A stretch of 64,000 nucleotides of DNA from RUG12783 sp946409545 (GTDB taxonomy: Bacteria; Bacillota_I; Bacilli_A; RF39; UBA660), in NCBI GenBank assembly GCA_946409545.1, contig CAMJWT010000002.1, positions 62,001 to 126,000 of the forward strand. The letters run 5' to 3'. Position numbers and translations under genes: made by a program. Shown piece after piece: positions 63,014 through 64,000 of this stretch (its first letter is position 1; every line of letters begins with the position of its first letter). The notes beneath the pieces are model-generated. The model was given only the letters and a program-made list of their open reading frames with translations, made no database searches and was not told where the DNA came from.

Positions 63014-63661
63014 ATGGATAAAATCAAGTTAGCTTTTTATAATCATCGCTATATAATAGTAATCATTTGTTTATTAACAATTGGGATCTTTTTATTTCTT
63101 ATGACACCAAATGATAAAGAAGAAAATATAATAGTAGAAAAAGAAGAACCAAAAAAAGAAGAAGTTATCGAGGAAGAATATATCTATGTAGATATAAAAG
63201 GCCAAGTTAAGAATAATGGTGTTTATAAGATCTTAAATGGCGCTAGAGTAATTGATGCTATAAAAGTAGCAGGAGGATTATTACCAGATGCAGATACTTC
63301 ATTAATTAATTTGTCGATGAAACTAAGGGATGAAATGGCTATTGTAATCTTTAGTAAGAAGGAAGTGGAAAATTTTTATCAAACAAAAGAGGAAGTTAAC
63401 ATTAAAGTAAATGAATGTGAAAATAAGTGTGATGCATGTATTGAAAGAATAGAAGATAGTAATGATAAAAATTTATTAAATATTAATAAAGCTTCTATTA
63501 ATGATTTTATGAGTTTACCAGGAATAGGTGAAGCAAAAGCAAAATCTATTATTGATTATCGAAATAGTAAAGGGTCATTTAAAAGTCTTGATGAAATTAA
63601 GGATGTTAAAGGTATAGGAGAAAGTATTTTTGAAAAGATTAAGGAGTATCTTACAATTTAG
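63014..63661 (+). CDS. comEA: competence protein ComEA (DNA receptor)
   Basis: 215 residues. Membrane helix at about 12-31, an acidic Lys/Glu linker, then an SLBB domain (about 57-115; IYVDIKGQVKNNGVYKI, AIKVAGGLLPDAD). A short Cys-containing linker (CENKCDACIE) and the helix-hairpin-helix DNA-binding domain follow (about 152-215; LLNINKASINDFMSLPGIGEAKAKSII). ComEA binds incoming double-stranded DNA at the membrane during transformation. AAAGGAG precedes the ATG. The comEC reading frame follows immediately. Confidence 0.93.
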   Translation: MDKIKLAFYNHRYIIVIICLLTIGIFLFLMTPNDKEENIIVEKEEPKKEEVIEEEYIYVDIKGQVKNNGVYKILNGARVIDAIKVAGGLLPDADTSLINLSMKLRDEMAIVIFSKKEVENFYQTKEEVNIKVNECENKCDACIERIEDSNDKNLLNINKASINDFMSLPGIGEAKAKSIIDYRNSKGSFKSLDEIKDVKGIGESIFEKIKEYLTI

Positions 63662-63665
63662 ATAT

Positions 63666-64000
63666 TTGTTAATAATATTATTGTTTTTCTTAATACTATC
63701 ACTTATTAATAAAAAATATCTAATAAAAAGATATTCGATAAATGATAAAGAATTTATCTTAGAAGTTACTAATGTCGATTATGTTAATGATAAGTATAAA
63801 GTAGAATTAAAAGGTATAGAAAAACTAATAAGTTATCCTAAAGATTTTGAATATAATATTGGAGATGTAATAAAAGTAAATGGAACTTTGTCTACAGTTA
63901 ATAGTAATACAATACCAAATATATTTGATTATAAGAAATATTTAAAGTATCAAGATATTAATTATGTTTTGAATATAGATACTGTATATTTAATTAGCAA
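63666..64000 (+). CDS. comEC: ComEC N-terminal part (runs off window)
   Basis: The open frame from TTG 63666 to the window end encodes a hydrophobic helix (LLIILLFFLILSL) and then a beta domain with IGDVIKVNGTLSTVNSNTI and PNIFDYKKYLKYQDINYVLN. This is the DUF4131 region at the start of ComEC, the membrane channel for DNA uptake. No ATG is available; the frame is open upstream into the end of comEA, where AAGGAG (63641-63646) lies, so the exact start is uncertain and may be a non-ATG codon a little upstream. About 110 residues are visible. Confidence 0.75.
   Translation, partial: MLIILLFFLILSLINKKYLIKRYSINDKEFILEVTNVDYVNDKYKVELKGIEKLISYPKDFEYNIGDVIKVNGTLSTVNSNTIPNIFDYKKYLKYQDINYVLNIDTVYLIS

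Noticed and set aside
1..64000. tRNA, rRNA, insertion sequences, integrases, prophage genes
   Set aside because: I looked for T-loop-like motifs, transposase motifs and phage structural genes and saw none that could be supported by eye.

Overview
The window is strongly AT-rich and densely packed with genes. Nearly all are on the plus strand; only three genes, at 32004-32522, 45935-46903 and 46971-47468, are on the minus strand. Clear AGGAGG-type ribosome sites, a DnaI-type helicase loader, RluA, RsmI, ObgE, TypA and ComEA/ComEC, GH25 lysozyme, polysaccharide deacetylase and LPXTG-like wall anchors point to an uncultured, cell-wall-bearing member of the Bacilli, probably a gut lineage of the RF39/Erysipelotrichia type. 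That placement is inference. TGA is a normal stop (1314 and 7275 end genes) and tryptophan is TGG, so the Mycoplasma code is not in use. I saw no tRNA, rRNA, CRISPR array, transposase or integrase. No stretch over 300 bases lacks a gene; the longest protein-free gap, 53899-54151, holds a probable 6S RNA.

Region 1 (1-5750) holds housekeeping and small membrane or regulatory genes: a truncated unknown gene, an SDR oxidoreductase, a YnbB-like PLP enzyme, an RluA pseudouridine synthase, a DUF1292 protein overlapping a membrane-anchored zincin, a DUF6512-like membrane protein and a HAD phosphatase, followed by a small lipoprotein. Region 2 (6302-10042) looks like a type VII secretion (WXG100) effector cassette: two ESAT-6-sized helical proteins (one with a clear WxG), a third helical protein, a 712-residue protein with a proline-threonine stalk, beta repeats and a C-terminal papain-like cysteine peptidase, then a possible immunity protein. 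Region 3 (10105-24606) has a P-loop ATPase and two giant paralogous surface proteins (2196 and 2351 residues) that share an almost identical promoter, leader and signal region.

Region 4 (24682-31981) carries an M29 aminopeptidase, DnaI, lipoproteins, a Cof-type HAD phosphatase, ObgE and small membrane proteins. Region 5 (32601-42873) is an envelope block. Three membrane-anchored proteins with Ig-like BIG2 stalks carry interchangeable enzyme heads (SGNH, SGNH, metallo-beta-lactamase), with a U32 protein between them. They are followed by a Cys-rich repeat protein and a secreted partner behind a perfect consensus promoter. Region 6 (42967-45909) has TypA and a peptidoglycan or polysaccharide deacetylase.

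Region 7 (45935-52993) has a radical SAM protein, an IDRxLFSKIR helix-turn-helix-like protein divergent from a TerY-like vWA protein, then a MoxR ATPase fused to a helical solenoid, a P-loop-less AAA relative, a HExxH/vWA-like partner and a zinc-ribbon membrane protein. Region 8 (53044-64000) has RsmI, 6S RNA, GH25 lysozyme, a NAGPA-type glycosidase, a substrate-binding/degenerate-GGDEF receptor, a YihY/BrkB protein, a large secreted Cys/His hydrolase, and ComEA plus the start of ComEC behind two DnaA-box-like repeats.

A recurring theme is economy of regulation. Intrinsic terminators run straight into extended -10 promoters, and predicted leaders are often only about 8-16 nt, little more than the Shine-Dalgarno.
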